50,970 nt of DNA from CAYRLW01 sp964425215 (GCA_964425215.1 CAYRLW010000021.1:1-50970); one strand, 5' to 3'; counted from the first letter of the stretch, positions 9,095 to 18,386 are shown. Translations and numbers: made by a program. Notes: generated by a model not told the origin, from the sequence alone.

Positions 9095-10569
9095 GGTTCC
9101 CGCTCCGTATCAATCCGAATGACGATCTGGGTGCCCTTACCAACTTCGGTATGGATAGCGATCACCTCAGGATCCTTAGGATAAAAGAAAAACAGCCGCT
9201 GAATCACGTTTTCCAGTCCCATAACCCGGGACGAGGATTCTTCCAACGGGAGAGGGTGCAGGAGCTTTTCCACCTGGTCAGCGCTCATGCCGCACCCGTT
9301 ATCGGACACCGAAAGAATAAGGCGGTTCTTTTCCTTTTGGGCCCGGACAATAATAGACCCTTGGCCCTCCTGATTTTTAAACGCGTGGACCACGCAATTT
9401 TCCACCAGGGGTTGTAAAATCGATACGGGAAGGCGGCAGGTATCCAAAAGATCCTCCGAATAATCCAGCGTAAGGTCCAAATTTTTGGGAAACCGGATTT
9501 TAAGGATATAAAAGTATATTTTAATACCCTCTATTTCATGGCGCAGGGGTACGATACTCTCTTTGTTCCGGATATTATGACGGAACAACTGGGATAACCG
9601 CTCCATATATTCCCCCGTACGATCCGCACCCTCCACAATGGCCAACTGCATTCCCGTATTCAAGGTGTTAAAGAGAAAATGGGGGTTCATCTGGGCTTGC
9701 AGGGTATAGATTTCCATTCGACGGACCAATTCTTCCATTTTTAAATTCCGCATCCTTTCCTGCATATACTCTTGTTTAATATTCTCCTGCCACCGAATCT
9801 CCTCGATATACTTACGGATATCGTTTTTCATTCGGTTAAATGCCTCGACCACGTGGTCAATTTCGTAGACCGAACTCATTTTAATGTCTTCCATATCGAA
9901 TTTTCCGGCGGAAATTTCCGTAGCCATAGAAGAAAGTAAAATCATAGGTTGGGTCATCTTTTCCACCGCGTGAAAAAGCATCAAAATGGCAAACAGGGAA
10001 ACGAAAATAATAAACAGCAGGTTCAGCAGTTGGATGTTTCTAGAATCGTTGATAAACAACCCATAATTATCCATCTGGCCTCGGAACCGTTCGGTACCGA
10101 TAGTTTCTATTTGAGCGTTGATGTACTTTAAAAGATCCGTCATTTCCTCATAAAGGCTGATATAACCGGTAATATTCCTTCCCCGTTTTTGATCGATCAC
10201 CGTATCCGCCATATCCAAATAGGACCGGATAAGGGAGTACACCTCCTTTTCCTGCAATTCCGTCGAATCGTCGGGGATGGAAATATGAAGCGGAATTTTA
10301 TTCCGTAACAACTGGGAATCGATCAACAGTTTCGCCAGGGCGTTGGAAGAACGGGTGGACAGATAATCCAACAGGGGTTCTTGGTACGAGGTCAGGGCTT
10401 CTTGAATCGATTTGATATACCGTTCTTTTAGAAAACTATTGTCGGAAATATCCTGCATTTTTATGGTGGAATACAAAATATACGCCGTGGAAAGGACGAG
10501 CAGAATAAATACGCCGAAAACGCTGAATATCAATTGGATTCTAAAGGAGTTTCCGATGCTTTTTTTCAT
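9079..10569 (-). CDS. YesM-type sensor histidine kinase
   Basis: Membrane sensor kinase of 496 residues. Two transmembrane segments (about 10-32 and 180-200) flank an extracytoplasmic sensor of about 150 residues with no recognised fold. A HAMP-like linker follows (EKMTQPMILLSSMA), then the His_kinase domain with AQMNPHFLFNTLN carrying the phospho-accepting His, the N box ILQPLVENCVVHAF, the G1 motif DNGCGM and GLENVIQRL. The PHFLFN box and missing separate dimerisation domain are typical of YesM/LytS kinases. The start overlaps the binding-protein stop by 4 bases (ATGA) and the end overlaps the response regulator. The sensor may read ligand through the periplasmic protein encoded immediately upstream. 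Confidence 0.9.
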   Translation of the reverse strand: MKKSIGNSFRIQLIFSVFGVFILLVLSTAYILYSTIKMQDISDNSFLKERYIKSIQEALTSYQEPLLDYLSTRSSNALAKLLIDSQLLRNKIPLHISIPDDSTELQEKEVYSLIRSYLDMADTVIDQKRGRNITGYISLYEEMTDLLKYINAQIETIGTERFRGQMDNYGLFINDSRNIQLLNLLFIIFVSLFAILMLFHAVEKMTQPMILLSSMATEISAGKFDMEDIKMSSVYEIDHVVEAFNRMKNDIRKYIEEIRWQENIKQEYMQERMRNLKMEELVRRMEIYTLQAQMNPHFLFNTLNTGMQLAIVEGADRTGEYMERLSQLFRHNIRNKESIVPLRHEIEGIKIYFYILKIRFPKNLDLTLDYSEDLLDTCRLPVSILQPLVENCVVHAFKNQEGQGSIIVRAQKEKNRLILSVSDNGCGMSADQVEKLLHPLPLEESSSRVMGLENVIQRLFFFYPKDPEVIAIHTEVGKGTQIVIRIDTEREPCTVY

Positions 10570-11414
10570 TTTGAATTCCCATCGATAATTTCCAAACCCG
10601 TATCCACGGAAGCGGACGTGTAGCCCGTCGTCTTTAGTTCCGTCAGAGCTTTAATTGCCTCGTACCCAATCAGATCGGCCTTTATCACGATGCTTTCCGC
10701 GATAATGCCCTTTCTAATATATTCGATAATGCTGGGATCGTTTCCGAACCCTATTATTTGCACCCGTCCCACCAGGTTCATATCGATAAGCACCTGGACC
10801 GCGGCGATGGTATCGCTGGAATCGGTAAACAAAAGGGTATTTATCTGCGGATTCGTCCTAAATAATTTATAAATCAGCTCTTCCGCGTCCAGGGGATTCT
10901 TGCTCGTTTTAAACCCCATAATGGGACCGATCAATTTACCCGACAGGGAATCCGTAATGCCAATTTCTATCAGCTCCCGTTCCGCGAACATACCCGGCGC
11001 TTTGTCGCTGTACACCACCGCGAGTTTTAAGGGCCCCGTGGCGATTTTGTTCACCGCGGCTCCGTATTTTCTACCCACGTTGTAGTTGTTAATGCCGATG
11101 TAAGGCCACGGCTGATCGCTGGGAATGTTATGGTTAATCAACACCAGGGGAATTTTACTGTTTCTGATTTTTTCCAACTGTCTCCGGGCCAAATCGTCGT
11201 CCAAATAGGGACACACCACGATACCATCAACCCCGGTATAGGAGGCCATCTCTAATTCGTAGCGAGAAGGGTCTATGGAATGAAGACTGATGACCGCGTG
11301 CCGTTCCTGAGCCGCCTTTTGGGCTCCCTTTATGATTTCGTTAAAAAAAGAATTGCGATTATCCGGCAAATAGAGGGAAAAATGATACTCCAGTTTTTCC
11401 TTGGAACGGGGAAG
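10566..11414 (-). CDS. Periplasmic binding protein for signal sensing (Peripla_BP_4/LacI fold), N-terminus lost in gap
   Basis: The visible 283 residues form a type-1 periplasmic binding protein: YHFSLYLPDNRNSFFNEIIKG, GVDGIVVCPYLDDD, IPLVLINHNI, LLFTDSSDT and IIGFGNDPSIIEYI. The start and presumed signal sequence lie in the gap. It is more distant from XylF/ChvE than the two other binding proteins here and resembles LacI/TorT-like sensors. The 4-base overlap with the kinase start, and the absence of transporter genes directly after it, suggest it presents a sugar to the kinase rather than to a permease. It is read in frame with the Nudix gene only because the N run has an arbitrary length. 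Confidence 0.8.
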   Translation of the reverse strand, partial: LPRSKEKLEYHFSLYLPDNRNSFFNEIIKGAQKAAQERHAVISLHSIDPSRYELEMASYTGVDGIVVCPYLDDDLARRQLEKIRNSKIPLVLINHNIPSDQPWPYIGINNYNVGRKYGAAVNKIATGPLKLAVVYSDKAPGMFAERELIEIGITDSLSGKLIGPIMGFKTSKNPLDAEELIYKLFRTNPQINTLLFTDSSDTIAAVQVLIDMNLVGRVQIIGFGNDPSIIEYIRKGIIAESIVIKADLIGYEAIKALTELKTTGYTSASVDTGLEIIDGNSK

Positions 11415-11514
11415 NNNNNNNNNNNNNNNNNNNNNNNNNNNNNNNNNNNNNNNNNNNNNNNNNNNNNNNNNNNNNNNNNNNNNNNNNNNNNNNNNNNNNN
11501 NNNNNNNNNNNNNN
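11415..11514. other. 100-N scaffold gap (real missing sequence)
   Basis: The flanks differ, so this is a true gap of unknown size. It should hold the end of the Nudix gene and the start of the sensor binding-protein gene. Confidence 0.85.
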
Positions 11515-11984
11515 GCCAGGTCCGGTAAGGATAATCGATCCAACGGCACCAGATGGGCCGCCGCAACCTCCTGGGGATCCAAACGCAGATCCTTAATTTC
11601 TATGGATACTAGATCGGACACAAAAAATAAGTCGCAGGTATGGTAATCGATCCCCTGGAATCGATAAATATTGGGAAAGGAACCCAAATATGATAGGGGA
11701 AACTCGCTTTTCCAACCGATTTCCTCTTCGCACTCCCTCCGCAGGGCGTCTTCCACCCGCTCTTGGGGATCCACAAAGCCCCCCGGCAGGGCTAATTTCC
11801 CCTTCATCGGTTCCTGGGCCCGTTCCAAAACCAACAACCGCCCATGGGATACCAGGAGGGCTCCAACGGCGGTGGCCACGTTATGGTAATATTCAAACCC
11901 GCAAGAGGGACAAAATACCCGTTTGTTTTGCTCAAACAACGGATCGGGGGAACCGCATCGGGGACAAAAGGAGAACAGTTTCAT
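11515..11984 (-). CDS. Nudix hydrolase with N-terminal zinc ribbon, 3' end lost in gap
   Basis: Probable pyrophosphohydrolase of nucleotide derivatives. The start is set at 11984 (MKLFSFCPRCG), which places a zinc ribbon at the N-terminus (CPRCG and CPSCG, 17 residues apart), followed by the Nudix box: GGFVDPQERVEDALRRECEE continuing EIGW, matching GX5EX7REUXEEXGU. The ribbon plus Nudix order is that of NADH pyrophosphatase-like proteins, though the NudC-specific C-terminal motif cannot be checked. A promoter ends 7 bases before this ATG and there is no Shine-Dalgarno site, so the mRNA should be nearly leaderless. An upstream start at 12020 would lie in the -35 box. The C-terminus is in the gap. 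Confidence 0.85.
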
Positions 11985-11991
11985 AGGGGCG

Positions 11992-12020
11992 ACTGTATAG
12001 AAAGGATCTTTTCCGGTCAA
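11992..12020 (-). promoter_or_regulatory. Promoter of the Nudix gene (near-leaderless)
   Basis: Minus-strand -35 TTGACC (complement of 12015-12020), 17-base spacer, -10 TACAGT (complement of 11992-11997), then 7 bases to the ATG at 11984. Confidence 0.55.
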
Positions 12021-12045
12021 TGGAGGCTTTAACCGTTTTCTATGG

Positions 12046-12084
12046 GAGGCTCTTTCAAAAGTAACAGACTTTTGAAAAAACCTC
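12046..12084. repeat. Short palindromic element, copy 1
   Basis: The 10-bp arms TTTCAAAAGT (12053-12062) and ACTTTTGAAA (12068-12077) surround a 5-base loop; GAGG and CCTC at the ends (12046-12049, 12081-12084) also pair. A related palindrome is at 45060-45088, so this may be a dispersed repeat. Confidence 0.5.
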
Positions 12085-12130
12085 TATCGACTTAATTTTT
12101 CCCATGGGGACAAGGTCGATAAATTCCCGG

Positions 12131-12159
12131 TTGTTTAGGAACAAAGGCTTTTGTATACT
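12131..12159 (+). promoter_or_regulatory. Leaderless promoter of the thioesterase gene
   Basis: -35 TTGTTT (12131-12136), 17-base spacer, -10 TATACT (12154-12159). The predicted start site is the A of the ATG at 12166, with 6 bases between -10 and ATG and no room for a ribosome-binding site. Confidence 0.65.
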
Positions 12160-12165
12160 TGGCCC

Positions 12166-12567
12166 ATGATTTATACGTGTTCACTCCGGGTCCGCACCTA
12201 CGAATGCGACCCCTACGGCCACGTTAATAACGCGGTCTATTTACACTATTTGGAATACGCCCGGACCGAGTACCTGCGTTCCGTGGGCTTTGATTACCCA
12301 GGGGCAATCGCGTCGGGGTACGGTCTTTACGTCGCGAAGGTGGAAATCGAATACAAAAAACCCGCCCTTCCGGACGATGAACTGACCATTCAATCCTGGC
12401 CACTCAAAAAAGGCGCCGTGAGCGGCGTGATGGGTCAGCACATTCTACGGGGAGAAGAATTATTGGCCAGCGCTAAGGTAACCTGGGCCTTCGTGGACTC
12501 CCGTGGACAGCCCACCAAAATTCCCAGCCAATGGGATAAACCGGGACTTTATCCGGAAAAACCGTAG
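12166..12567 (+). CDS. 4HBT-family acyl-CoA thioesterase (hotdog fold)
   Basis: Small hotdog-fold protein of 133 residues, normal length for the YbgC/FadM-type 4-hydroxybenzoyl-CoA thioesterase family, which hydrolyses acyl-CoA or acyl-ACP thioesters. The catalytic Asp motif is YECDPYGHVNNAVYLHYLEYA (D-x-x-G-H-V-N-N), followed by KVEIEYKKPALPDDELTI and the C-terminal strand ASAKVTWAFVD. The start at 12166 is chosen over a TTG at 12151 because the latter lies inside the promoter -10 region. Its 3' end overlaps the convergent kinase gene by 19 bases. The physiological substrate is unknown. Confidence 0.85.
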   Translation: MIYTCSLRVRTYECDPYGHVNNAVYLHYLEYARTEYLRSVGFDYPGAIASGYGLYVAKVEIEYKKPALPDDELTIQSWPLKKGAVSGVMGQHILRGEELLASAKVTWAFVDSRGQPTKIPSQWDKPGLYPEKP

Positions 12568-14441
12568 GATCCAGGCCCCGGGTGGAGCCGGATTTCAAAA
12601 CGGGCGCCCGTTCCATCGACGGCCCGACCAAATTTGATGGGCGATTCTCCGCCCCCCGCTTGGGAAGCCAGCGCCAGGGCTAGTTTAATTCCCAAGTGGG
12701 AATGGCGCTCCGGGTCAAATCCCTCCGGCAATCCCGGCCCATTGTCCTCCACGGTCAGTAGCAGTTCACCCTTTTCCACCTCCCGCAGTTCCACCGTAAA
12801 CCGGGGTTCAGGAACCTGGAAAAACGCGTGTTTTACCGCGTTGGTGGCCAATTCGTTTAAAAGCAAACCACAATGTATTGCCAGATCCAAAGAAAACACC
12901 AGGGGGTCCGCGTTTACCACAATTTCCACACCCCGCCCCTGTTCGGTTATAGAAAACGCTGACAGCAGGGTTTCCGCGTAGGTTTTAAACGGAAGGCCGG
13001 CGATATTTTCCGATCTATACAGGGATTCATGAACCAGCGCCATGGATCGGATCCGGTTTTGTGCCCGTTCCAGGATCGAATTCAACCGGGGATCCTCGTA
13101 TTCATCCTGTTGCAGATTCAGCATGCTGGAAACAATCTGTAAATTGTTTTTAACCCGATGATGAACCTCCCGGAGAAGCATTTCCTTTTCTTTTACCGCC
13201 TGTTCCAAATTCTGTTCGTAACGAATCCTTTCGCTGACGTCCCGTCCCACGAGGAAAATTACATCCTTGCCCGGAGAGGTCTTCCATTCTATATCGGTCA
13301 TTTTACCCTCCCGGGACACAAACCGGCTAACCTTCGCTTCTTTTTGGATCTCCAAAGGGCCTGTGCGGAACGATTGTTCCATGGTAGCCCTGTCCGAATC
13401 GATAACCAATTCAGTTACCCGGCGATTTCGCGACTCCTCTACCGGCATGCCTACGACCGTTTCCCAAGAATCGTTACAACGGATAATACGGCCTTCCGTA
13501 TCTAATACCGCCCATAAATCCGGACTTAGATCGAAAAAACTCCGTAATTCTTCTTCGGCCCGTCGCACCGCTATCCCCGCCCGACGAATATACGTCCCAA
13601 TTTGCAAAAAAAGGAACCCAAAAAGTAAAAAGAGAAGCGTCGTAACCGGCCAGACGTACCCTATAATCCTTTGCCGATGAACCTCTTCGTACCCGGGGGA
13701 CCCATCCACACGGATACGGAGGGGAATATTGATAAAATTCCAGGAGGCGTTATAGGTATGCAGGGGTTTTTTCTCGGCTACCCATAGGGGCTTTTTTAAA
13801 AACTCGTCCAACCGGGGGGCATGGTAAAACAATAGCGTGGGGCTTGGTCCTTCCAAAAAAATGGAGGTGGGGAGCCCCCACGCGACGGTAGCTCCTATGG
13901 TAGATTCCGCTAAAACTTTTATATCGATCCTCTCAGCGATGATATACCTTTTTCCGTTTTCGCTTTGAACCTGTTCCGCCAATAGCAAAGCCCCTTGAAC
14001 GTTCCCATCCCCTGAACTGACCACCCGCGCTACCAGAGACATTAACCGTTCCTCCATACGGTCGGTTACGGACCGAATAGGGCCTTCGGACCAGGGAAAC
14101 GTCGCTTCAAGGCTCTTCCGTTCTCCGGTCAATTCTTTGGCCCCCAATTCCAAACCCTGAAAATTCCTAACCCAAGCAGAGGTAAACCGTAAAAATTCAT
14201 CCGAGGAAATTTCATCGTTATACTGAAAAAAATTCCGGAGGGAGTAAAATCTATCCACCATACGCGAAAACGCCGTAATAATCGTCGAGGCCCTCTGGCC
14301 CGCCGCGAGATTAAAATCCTCAGAAAGCCGATTTTTATAGTCCCGTTCCACGGTTTTTTGAATAAAAATCCCCAGGCTAAAACCTATGCAGAGAAATAGA
14401 AAAAGTACCCCTCCATTTCGGAGGATAGTTTTTTTTTCCAT
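12549..14441 (-). CDS. CHASE-PAS sensor histidine kinase (HisKA_2 type)
   Basis: Membrane sensor kinase of 630 residues. An N-terminal transmembrane segment (about 10-28) and a second one (about 265-287, VWPVTTLLFLLFGFLFLQIG) enclose a CHASE-like extracytoplasmic domain. A PAS domain follows (SFFDLSPDLWAVLDTEGRII, with VGRDVSERIRYE at its end), then a HisKA_2 dimerisation segment with the phospho-His in LREVHHRVKNNLQIVSSMLN, and the ATPase domain with LLLNELATNAVKHAF and VEDNGPGLPEGF. No response regulator lies beside it; the neighbour is an HD-GYP protein, so the pair may form one signalling route. The ATG at 14441 follows a predicted -10 by exactly 6 bases. Confidence 0.87.
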   Translation of the reverse strand: MEKKTILRNGGVLFLFLCIGFSLGIFIQKTVERDYKNRLSEDFNLAAGQRASTIITAFSRMVDRFYSLRNFFQYNDEISSDEFLRFTSAWVRNFQGLELGAKELTGERKSLEATFPWSEGPIRSVTDRMEERLMSLVARVVSSGDGNVQGALLLAEQVQSENGKRYIIAERIDIKVLAESTIGATVAWGLPTSIFLEGPSPTLLFYHAPRLDEFLKKPLWVAEKKPLHTYNASWNFINIPLRIRVDGSPGYEEVHRQRIIGYVWPVTTLLFLLFGFLFLQIGTYIRRAGIAVRRAEEELRSFFDLSPDLWAVLDTEGRIIRCNDSWETVVGMPVEESRNRRVTELVIDSDRATMEQSFRTGPLEIQKEAKVSRFVSREGKMTDIEWKTSPGKDVIFLVGRDVSERIRYEQNLEQAVKEKEMLLREVHHRVKNNLQIVSSMLNLQQDEYEDPRLNSILERAQNRIRSMALVHESLYRSENIAGLPFKTYAETLLSAFSITEQGRGVEIVVNADPLVFSLDLAIHCGLLLNELATNAVKHAFFQVPEPRFTVELREVEKGELLLTVEDNGPGLPEGFDPERHSHLGIKLALALASQAGGGESPIKFGRAVDGTGARFEIRLHPGPGSYGFSG

Positions 14442-14447
14442 CCCTTA

Positions 14448-14476
14448 AGTATCGCGGGAAAGGGAATGCAATGCAA
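14448..14476 (-). promoter_or_regulatory. Leaderless promoter of the CHASE kinase gene
   Basis: Minus-strand -35 TTGCAT (complement of 14471-14476), 17-base spacer, -10 GATACT (complement of 14448-14453), 6 bases (TAAGGG), then ATG at 14441. Confidence 0.6.
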
Positions 14477-14505
14477 ATTTATCCAATGAAAGTTTTATAC
14501 GTGAA

Positions 14506-16615
14506 CTAATTCCGTTCGATCGCCGCGATTTGCGCTTCGATGGAAATAAACGCGTCTACCAATTGGGGATCAAAATGGGATCCCCGGCCATTCAAAATAA
14601 TTTCTAAGGCGTTTTGATGGGTAAACCCCTCTTTGTAGGGTCGATCCGACCTCAGGGCATCGTACACATCCGCCAGAGCCACGATACGGGCGGAAAAGGG
14701 GATATCCTCTCCCCGCAACCCAAAGGGATACCCGGAACCATCCCACTTTTCGTGGTGATAATAGGCTACCATTTTCCCTATGGCCAGAAAGGATCTATTG
14801 GGATTTAAGGTTTCCGCTTCCTCCAAAACTTTTCCCCCGATGAGGGGGTGCTTTTTGATCGTATCGAACTCGGGACCGGTCAATTTTCCGGGTTTTAAAA
14901 GGATCTGATCGGGAATCCCTACCTTTCCGATATCGTGTAATATGGATGAAAGGCAGAGTGCATCGATATAATCGTTGGTTAAATAATCGTTTCCCACCTT
15001 TTGGTCCTTTAAACAGAGTGCCAAAAGACGGGAATACGCTTGGATCCTCTCTAAATGTCGCCCCGTTTCCTGATCCCGATATTCGGTTAACTTTGCCAGG
15101 GTAAGAATCGCGGTTTTCTGCGCGTAGGACTCGTTGGCCAAGGATTCTTCCAACCGATGGTACAAATCGCAATACTCCAGGGCCTTGGATATTTGGGCAG
15201 CCGCGCTTGTCAAAAGATCCATATCATCCTTTGTGTAAATATCCTCGTCCCTTTTCTTTTCCAAATTTAACGTTAAAGAGGACTCTTCTTTCTTAGAAAG
15301 GGTAAACGAGAACAAGGGGCTCCCTTCTCCTTGGTTTTCCAATAAGGGTGGTTTATAGCGATAGATACACTTCTCTGTAAAATCAGGACCATCCGGTCTC
15401 CTCTCTTTTTGGGAAAAGCTAATCCCTTCGGGGTCAAACGCGAAAATCAATGCGGTGGCAACAATCGGGTATACATCCTCTACTCGGTACACCCCGATCA
15501 ACTCCTGTTCCATTTCCAATAAAATTTGGCGTTTGTCCTTATACCCCCTCTTTAAAAGCCCGCTTACCCATCGATCCACCCCCTGGTAAACCAGGGGAGA
15601 AAGGAGTACCGCGGAGAGCAAGGTGAGGTAAATGGAAAAATTAAGCTTCGCTTCAAAAAACACTAAAAAAACAAGGGAATATACCACCGTCGCGGCAAAG
15701 AAAAGGAAAAATAACACGACAAACCGGTTTATAAATATATCAATATCGAAAAAATTGAACCGTACGGTCCCGATGGTAACAAAGAGGGGAAACATCAATA
15801 AACCGAACCCTGCCACATAATTAAACAAGGACGCCCCATTCACCAAAATGGTCGATCGAAATAACAGGGAAATACTAAAAACTAGATACGGTACCAGGCT
15901 TAAGGTTAGGCCCGCGAAAACCCAACGGAGACGCCGCCTGCCTCCCGCGTTGGTTTGTGTATAATTTTTAAAAAGCTGATAAACTACGAAGGTTAAAGAA
16001 ACGGCCAGGTATAGATGAACGAGATAAATACCAAAACCAAAGGGCCTAAGAATACCAAGTCCTACCAGGGCATATTTTATGGGCACCATACCCATCGGGA
16101 GAATAAAGGACCTCGGTACTCTATTCTCCCGTGAAAGGGGAAAATTTTTGATAAATTGAATCAAAAAGAAACACGCTAAAACCGTTGACACATCCAGAGC
16201 CGCAAATCTAAAAAAGAGGAAATTCCACGACCAGTAGGAGTTAAAAAAAGAAAGCGATAGGGCAACCGAAGCGGATAGGGTAAACCCAAAGAACCATCGA
16301 ACCCGTATATCCTCCTTTCCTACGACCAAAAGCCATATTCCNNNNNNNNNNNNNNNNNNNNNNNNNNNNNNNNNNNNNNNNNNNNNNNNNNNNNNNNNNN
16401 NNNNNNNNNNNNNNNNNNNNNNNNNNNNNNNNNNNNNNNNNCGCGTAGGCCGCTGATTGGGGGACCACCTTTAGCAGATGAAACCCATCTTTCCGTAACG
16501 TAAATGAAATCCCGCTATGATAATAGGCCTGATTCCCAAAAATAGTAAAAAAGACCGCCAAATAGGCTAGGACAGCGAGGGCTATCAAAAAAAAGCCTGT
16601 TTTTCCGCGGCTCAT
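14506..16615 (-). CDS. Multi-pass membrane GAF-HD-GYP cyclic-di-GMP phosphodiesterase, interrupted by a scaffold gap
   Basis: Probable c-di-GMP hydrolase. The N-terminal piece (16615-16442) starts MSRGKTGFFLIALAVLAYL, a membrane anchor, and continues YYHSGISFTLRKDGFHLLKV then VVPQSAAYA, resembling the start of a PDZ domain. After the gap the frame is open (GIWLLVVGKED) into about seven hydrophobic segments, a GAF-like region (about 330-420 of the visible part), and the HD-GYP domain: SSILHDIGKVGIPD, KKHPLIGGKVLEE, YYHHEKWDGSGYPFGLRG, VALADVYDALRSDRPYK. All HD-GYP motif residues are present. The two pieces are in different frames only because the gap length is nominal. The TTG at 16329 is not a real start. 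It is followed 64 bases later by the CHASE kinase gene. Confidence 0.82.
16342..16441. other. 100-N scaffold gap (real missing sequence) inside the HD-GYP gene
   Basis: The flanks differ, and both sides stay open in frames belonging to the same kind of protein. The missing bases should encode the rest of a PDZ-like domain and the first membrane segment. Confidence 0.8.
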
Positions 16616-16621
16616 ACCCTA

Positions 16622-16651
16622 AGTATCGGAGAGCCGGTACAGAATTGTCAA
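16622..16651 (-). promoter_or_regulatory. Leaderless promoter of the HD-GYP gene
   Basis: Minus-strand -35 TTGACA (perfect, complement of 16646-16651), 18-base spacer, -10 GATACT (complement of 16622-16627), 6 bases (TAGGGT), then ATG at 16615. The -35 lies directly after the hcp terminator. Confidence 0.68.
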
Positions 16652-16654
16652 ATT

Positions 16655-16709
16655 AAAAGGCCCCGGGGGTTTATCGCGGTTTTATAAGCTAAACCGCGTT
16701 CCCGGAGCC
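16655..16709 (-). terminator. Terminator of hcp
   Basis: Nested stem: inner 8-bp CGCGGTTT/AAACCGCG (16675-16682 and 16691-16698) and outer 9-bp pair with one mismatch (16659-16667 and 16701-16709), followed on the minus strand by TTTTAATTT. Confidence 0.7.
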
Positions 16710-16736
16710 ATATGTACCGTTAAAGACTAGGGAATA

Positions 16737-18386
16737 TTACGCTCCCATAAAAAGTTCGACATCGTCCTTGACCGACCCGATGCCGGCGATTCCAAAGTTT
16801 TCTACCAAAACTTTGGTCACGTTTGGCGAAAGGAACGCCGGTAACGTGGGACCCAGATGGATATTTTTAAAGCCCAAATATAGTAACGCCAGGAGAACGA
16901 TAACCGCCTTCTGTTCGTACCAGGCGATATTAAAGCTAATGGGTAGGTCGTTCACGTCCCCAGCTCCAAAGGCTTCTTTGAGCTTTAACGCGGTTAGGGC
17001 GAGGGAGTAGCTATCGTTACATTGACCCGCATCCAAAACCCGGGGAATCCCGCCGATATCCCCTAAATTAAGTTTGTTGTACCGATACTTAGCACACCCG
17101 GCGGTTAATATAACCGTGTTTTTAGGCAGGGCTTCCGCGAAATCGGTATAATACTCTCGGCTCTTCATTCGTCCATCACAGCCGGCCATCACGAAGAACC
17201 GTTTAATCGCCCCTTTCTGTACCGCGTCCACCACCGCCGGAGCGACCGCCTCGACCGCTACGTGGGCAAAACCTCCCACCAGGGTTCCGCTTTCCAATTG
17301 AGTGGGGGCGGGAGACTTTTTGGCCAGGGCTATAAGGGCGGAAAAATCTTTCTTTCCCCCCTCCGTACGGTCGGCTATATGTACACAACCAGGGAAACCC
17401 GCTTCTCCGGTGGTAAAAACCCGTGCCTTGTAGCTTTCCTTGGGGGGAACCAAACAGTTGGTGGTCAAAAGTATGGGCCCGTTAAAGGTTTCAAACTCCT
17501 CCACCTGTTTCCACCAAGCATTACCGTAGTTCCCCACAAAATTCGGGTATTTCTTAAAGGCGGGATAATAATGGGCCGGAAGCATCTCCCCGTGGGTATA
17601 CACATCCACACCTGTTCCTTGGGTTTGTTCCAACAGTTCTTCCAAATCCTTTAAATCGTGACCCGATATCAGGATACCTGGGTTTTTTCGTACCCCCAAT
17701 TGGACCGTGGTCGGTTCGGGATTGCCGTAGGCTCCCGTATTCGCCCCATCCAGCAGGGCCATCGCGTCAACCCCGTATTTTCCCGTTTCCAAAACCAGGG
17801 CCGTCAACGCGGCAGCATCCAGGCTGTTATCGATTGTCGCGGCCAGGGCCCGCTCGATGAACTCGATAACCTGTGGGTTATTTTTGCCCAAATTTATGGC
17901 GTGCTCCATGTATGCAGCCATTCCCTTTAGTCCAAAAATAACCAGACTGCGAAGGGCCCGAACGTCGGGATTTTCAATGGCTAAGAAACTGGAAGCCGTC
18001 CACGCATCAAGCATTTCTTTTTCCGTAAAGCCGTTAAAGGTAACCGAACCATCTACTTTCGCCGGTAAGGATACCCCTTTAGAGGACAACCGTTTCTTCA
18101 GTTCCTCCCGGAGTCCAATAGCGTCCCGTATTCTCCCTATAAAAACATCCTTATCGAAGTTCGCGTTGGTAATCGTGGCGAATAGACCTTCTATCAAAGC
18201 TTTTCCCACCGCCGCGTCAACGATGCCCTTTTTTCTCCCCTCGGTGGCCACAAAGGCCAAACCCTTTAAAGCGTATAACAGTACGTCTTGCAGGTTAGAA
18301 ACGGTTTCGTCCTTCCCACAAACGCCCCGAACGGTACAACCGGTATTTTTCGCGGCTTCCTGACATTGAAAACAGAACATTCCCAT
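16737..18386 (-). CDS. hcp: Hybrid cluster protein (hydroxylamine reductase / NO reductase)
   Basis: Cytoplasmic iron-sulfur enzyme of anaerobes that reduces hydroxylamine in vitro and nitric oxide in vivo, part of nitrosative-stress defence. The 549-residue length is that of class I Hcp. The N-terminal cluster motif is MFCFQCQEAAKNTGC followed by GVCGK (CxxC-8-C-5-C). Hybrid-cluster ligands lie in GHDLKDLEELLEQT, THGEMLPAHYYPAF, NCLVPP, GFPGCVHI, ILTAGCAKYRYN and LDAGQCNDSYS. The start at 18386 has GGAGG five bases upstream; a longer frame to 18431 begins before the leader. No reductase gene (hcr) is adjacent. It is transcribed alone, with a terminator after it and an HcpR-like site before it. 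Confidence 0.95.
   Translation of the reverse strand: MGMFCFQCQEAAKNTGCTVRGVCGKDETVSNLQDVLLYALKGLAFVATEGRKKGIVDAAVGKALIEGLFATITNANFDKDVFIGRIRDAIGLREELKKRLSSKGVSLPAKVDGSVTFNGFTEKEMLDAWTASSFLAIENPDVRALRSLVIFGLKGMAAYMEHAINLGKNNPQVIEFIERALAATIDNSLDAAALTALVLETGKYGVDAMALLDGANTGAYGNPEPTTVQLGVRKNPGILISGHDLKDLEELLEQTQGTGVDVYTHGEMLPAHYYPAFKKYPNFVGNYGNAWWKQVEEFETFNGPILLTTNCLVPPKESYKARVFTTGEAGFPGCVHIADRTEGGKKDFSALIALAKKSPAPTQLESGTLVGGFAHVAVEAVAPAVVDAVQKGAIKRFFVMAGCDGRMKSREYYTDFAEALPKNTVILTAGCAKYRYNKLNLGDIGGIPRVLDAGQCNDSYSLALTALKLKEAFGAGDVNDLPISFNIAWYEQKAVIVLLALLYLGFKNIHLGPTLPAFLSPNVTKVLVENFGIAGIGSVKDDVELFMGA

Noticed and set aside
10566..12020. An apparent 484-residue fusion of Nudix hydrolase and periplasmic binding protein
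   Set aside because: Again the join is a 100-N run. The binding protein needs its own export signal, which must be in the missing sequence.
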